Origin: Clostridiales bacterium
GTDB lineage: Bacteria; Bacillota; Clostridia; Oscillospirales; Butyricicoccaceae
Length of the DNA: 7,872 nt
Assembly (NCBI GenBank): GCA_026419635.1
Contig: JANZZB010000067.1
Location: 1 to 7,872 of the forward strand
Direction: 5' to 3'
The position numbers and the translations under genes were made by a program. Of the stretch, positions 5,924-7,872 are shown piece by piece. Positions within the stretch are counted from its first letter, which is position 1, and each line of letters opens with the position of its first letter. The notes below the pieces were generated by a model. It was not told the DNA's origin, did no database searches, and was given only the letters and a program-made list of their open reading frames with translations.

Positions 5924-7342
5924 TTAAACCAGTAGCGATTTGTATAGCTTCTGATAGGACTTTGCGGATTTCTTCCAACTGAAATCGGTCGTCATCCCAC
6001 ACTTCATAACCGCCTCCCAGGCATTTCTATCCCGGAACATTGTTTCGGCACGAACAAGTGCATTCGTCATGTCGTCCGCATTGAAGGTCTGAAAAGCAAA
6101 GCCGTTTCCGTTCTTATTACTGCAATCCCTTACACTGTCTTTCAGCCCGCCGGTTTCATGCACAATCGGGAGGGTTCCATACCGCATCGCAACCATTTGA
6201 GACAGCCCGCACGGTTCCGATTTCGACGGCATTAAAAACGCGTCGGCTCCAGCATAGATTTTATGGGCCAAATCATTCATAAATCCTATCCTTACGGCCA
6301 GCCTTCCGGGAAACTTCTTTGCAAGCTCAGTGAAGTAATTCTCATACATCCAGTCGCCCTTGCCAAGCAGAATAAACTGGACATGATGCGAAAGGATATT
6401 TTGGATTGCATAACGCACAAGATCGATTCCCTTTGCCTCTACAAGCCGGCTGACCATGGCGATAATAAAGCATTGATTGTCTTCTGGCAATCCGAGCATT
6501 TTCTGCAGGCTATGCCGGTTCTCAATTTTTCCCGTAAGATCTTCCGAGTCATAATTCTGAAAAATATTCTGATCTGTTTTGGGGTTGTAAGCGGCGGTGT
6601 CGATTCCGTTCAAAATTCCTGAAAGCCGCCCGGAAATGTCATTGAATATAGGGTCCAACCCATTTGCAAAATAGGGTTCTTTCAACTCCTGAGCATAGGT
6701 CGGGCTGACCGCCGTTACGGCATCTGCCATAACCAGACCGGCCTTCATAAAATTCAAATCACCTTTATACTCGAATATCCCATAGCTTTCCTCCGGAATC
6801 CCGAGAATGTCTTTGCACAGTTCTGTGGGGGGGGGGCCCTGATACTGAATATTATGAACCGTGAGCACACATTTTATATTCCGATATCCCTCGCGGCAGG
6901 CATAAAGGACCTTTAAAATGGCTGGAATCAACGCAGTATGCCAGTCGTTGGCATGTATGATATCCGGCATATAATTGATATAGTTCAGCATTTCAAGCAC
7001 AGCACACGAAAAAAACGCAAAGCGCTCTGCGTCGTCGTAATGACCGTAAAGCCCTTTTCTTTTAAAGTAATATTCGTTGTCAAGAAAGTAGTAGGTGACC
7101 CCGTTTAAGACAGTTTCAAAAACGCCGCAATACTGATTTCTCCATGCCACGGGAACCTGAAAATTCGTAACAAAATGCATATCTTTTCGCAGTTCAAACG
7201 GTACATCTTCGTAAAGTGGGAGAACCACCCGGCAGTCCATATTCAGCGTTTTCATCGCCTGAGGCAGGGAACCTATTACGTCCCCGAGTCCCCCTGTGGT
7301 CGCAAATGGAACCGCCTCACTTGCTGCAAATAAGATCTCCAT
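5924..7342 (-). CDS. glgA: Glycogen synthase (ADP-glucose, GT5 family)
   Basis: This enzyme transfers glucose from ADP-glucose to the non-reducing end of growing alpha-1,4-glucan. It is a 472-residue protein with a two-domain GT-B fold. Landmarks: N-terminal SEAVPFATTGGLGDVIGSLP, HANDWH, TVHNIQYQG, AVSPTYAQEL, GILNGID, VSRLVEAKG with R299 and K304, and SEPCGL with E376. The last three residues align with R300, K305 and E377 of E. coli GlgA. Residue 15 is Thr where E. coli has Lys in the KTGGL motif. I place the start at ATG 7342, not the in-frame ATG at 7363: AAAGGAG (7354-7360) precedes 7342, nothing resembling a ribosome binding site precedes 7363, and family members begin MxILFxxSE. A run of ten C in the coding strand (6827-6836) encodes part of G169-PPP172; the frame is intact. 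It follows glgD by 39 bases. Confidence 0.96.
   Translation of the reverse strand: MEILFAASEAVPFATTGGLGDVIGSLPQAMKTLNMDCRVVLPLYEDVPFELRKDMHFVTNFQVPVAWRNQYCGVFETVLNGVTYYFLDNEYYFKRKGLYGHYDDAERFAFFSCAVLEMLNYINYMPDIIHANDWHTALIPAILKVLYACREGYRNIKCVLTVHNIQYQGPPPTELCKDILGIPEESYGIFEYKGDLNFMKAGLVMADAVTAVSPTYAQELKEPYFANGLDPIFNDISGRLSGILNGIDTAAYNPKTDQNIFQNYDSEDLTGKIENRHSLQKMLGLPEDNQCFIIAMVSRLVEAKGIDLVRYAIQNILSHHVQFILLGKGDWMYENYFTELAKKFPGRLAVRIGFMNDLAHKIYAGADAFLMPSKSEPCGLSQMVAMRYGTLPIVHETGGLKDSVRDCSNKNGNGFAFQTFNADDMTNALVRAETMFRDRNAWEAVMKCGMTTDFSWKKSAKSYQKLYKSLLV
6827..6836 (-). repeat. Poly-C tract (10 bases) inside glgA
   Basis: Ten consecutive G on the plus strand, read as C in glgA, encode the last base of G169 and P170-P172. 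In the present length the frame is open. By direct translation, adding one C leads to TAA after 20 codons, and losing one C leads to TGA after 23 codons. Confidence 0.9.
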
Positions 7343-7353
7343 ATAGACTTCGG

Positions 7354-7360
7354 CTCCTTT
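7354..7360 (-). promoter_or_regulatory. Ribosome binding site that decides the glgA start
   Basis: AAAGGAG on the minus strand lies 11 bases before ATG 7342 and overlaps the codons just after the alternative ATG at 7363. The spacing is slightly long, but it clearly supports the downstream start, which also matches the canonical GlgA N-terminus. Confidence 0.7.
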
Positions 7361-7381
7361 CATATACTAGACAATCAACGG

Positions 7382-7872
7382 TCAGATGATACTTGACTTT
7401 TTGATATAAATCGGATGTGTTAAAAAACCAATTAATGTTCGGTTATCATTGATATAAACGTCCTTGTCAACGATTACGCAATCAAGTTTCACATTTTTAC
7501 CAATACGGGCGCCTTGCATGATGATTGAGTTGTTAATATGAGAACATGCGCCGATTCGAACATCCCTAAAAATAACTGAATGATCTACAATTCCATCAAT
7601 AATGCAGCCATCCGCAACGCAGGAATCACTTACCTGGGCTTTTTCACCGTATTTTGCTGGCACCTCATCTCGAACCTTTGTAAAAACGTGTCCATGCCGA
7701 TAAAAGAGCTCTTCACGTACGTCAAGATCAAGAATATCCATACTGATTCTGTAATAATCGCGCATGGAACCGATCTGACCCGCATAGCCTTTGAATTCCC
7801 AACCGTAGATCCGATACCCAAGGTGAACTCCCTGCTGGATGATGTCTCGCTCCCAACTGACGAGTCCTCTGG
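7382..7872 (-). CDS. glgD: Glucose-1-phosphate adenylyltransferase-like subunit GlgD, C-terminal part
   Basis: The reading frame runs open from the right edge to TGA at 7382-7384. It gives 162 residues, the C-terminal part of a protein normally about 370 residues long; the N-terminal nucleotidyltransferase domain lies outside the window. The visible part begins within the end of that domain (WEFKGYAGQIGS, then MRDYYRISMDILD, the counterpart of the GxxxSYxxANMDLL segment of GlgC). It continues into a left-handed beta-helix with hexapeptide-like turns (SDSCVADGCIIDG, HSVIFRDVRIG, NSIIMQGARIGKNV, VIVDKDV) and ends in PIYIKKSSII. The GQIGS replacing the GlgC-type DVGT and the tail favour GlgD over GlgC. 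In Firmicutes GlgD is the usually non-catalytic partner of GlgC in making ADP-glucose; glgC probably lies upstream. It lies 39 bases before glgA and is likely co-transcribed. Confidence 0.9.
   Translation of the reverse strand, partial: RGLVSWERDIIQQGVHLGYRIYGWEFKGYAGQIGSMRDYYRISMDILDLDVREELFYRHGHVFTKVRDEVPAKYGEKAQVSDSCVADGCIIDGIVDHSVIFRDVRIGACSHINNSIIMQGARIGKNVKLDCVIVDKDVYINDNRTLIGFLTHPIYIKKSSII

Noticed and set aside
7343..7363. Seven-residue N-terminal extension of GlgA starting at ATG 7363.
   Set aside because: There is no ribosome binding site before 7363, the good AAAGGAG lies inside the extension, and the canonical GlgA start is at 7342.
7630..7821. Separate 63-residue minus-strand ORF over glgD.
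   Set aside because: It is out of frame with the clear GlgD sequence, which reads open through the whole region to the right edge.
7766..7872. Possible truncated GlgD starting at the Met codon at 7765.
   Set aside because: The 35 upstream codons are open and encode family-like sequence (WERDIIQQGVHLGYRIYGWEFKGY in part), so the gene simply runs off the window.

Overview
The window holds the distal end of a bacterial glycogen-metabolism operon on the minus strand (about 1582-7872) and, to its left, a looser AT-rich region with two plus-strand genes and one doubtful minus-strand small ORF. The glycogen set includes a GlgD-type subunit, which is characteristic of Firmicutes. Together with A/G-rich ribosome binding sites, TTG starts and AT-rich intergenic DNA, this points to a Clostridia-type organism. 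I cannot fix the genus.

Layout, left to right: (1) 75-521 (+), a cysteine-rich DUF3795-type protein. (2) 522-1010, mostly non-coding, with an imperfect bidirectional terminator at 572-620, a possible 70-residue minus-strand small protein at 629-841, and a second intrinsic-terminator-like hairpin at 918-950. (3) 1011-1553 (+), a six-segment membrane protein resembling the DUF2238/YjdF group, with a TTG start. (4) Converging on it from the right: a GH13 alpha-glucan hydrolase (1582-3444), glycogen phosphorylase GlgP (3475-5889), glycogen synthase GlgA (5924-7342) and the C-terminal part of GlgD (7382 to beyond the right edge).

The operon reads glgD-glgA-glgP-GH13 in transcription order, with gaps of only 30-40 bases, so one transcript is likely. 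GlgD, with a GlgC partner presumably upstream outside the window, would supply ADP-glucose. GlgA polymerises it, GlgP shortens chains to glucose-1-phosphate, and the cytoplasmic GH13 enzyme probably handles branched or limit chains. No branching enzyme and no operon promoter are visible; both would lie beyond the right edge.

Most of the window is ordinary. The points worth a second look are: a 10-base poly-C run inside glgA where a one-base slip in either direction gives an early stop; a threonine where E. coli GlgA has the ADP-glucose-binding Lys15; the small ORF ending directly at a bidirectional terminator; and an orphan terminator-like hairpin in front of the membrane-protein gene. I did not find a convincing previously undescribed system.
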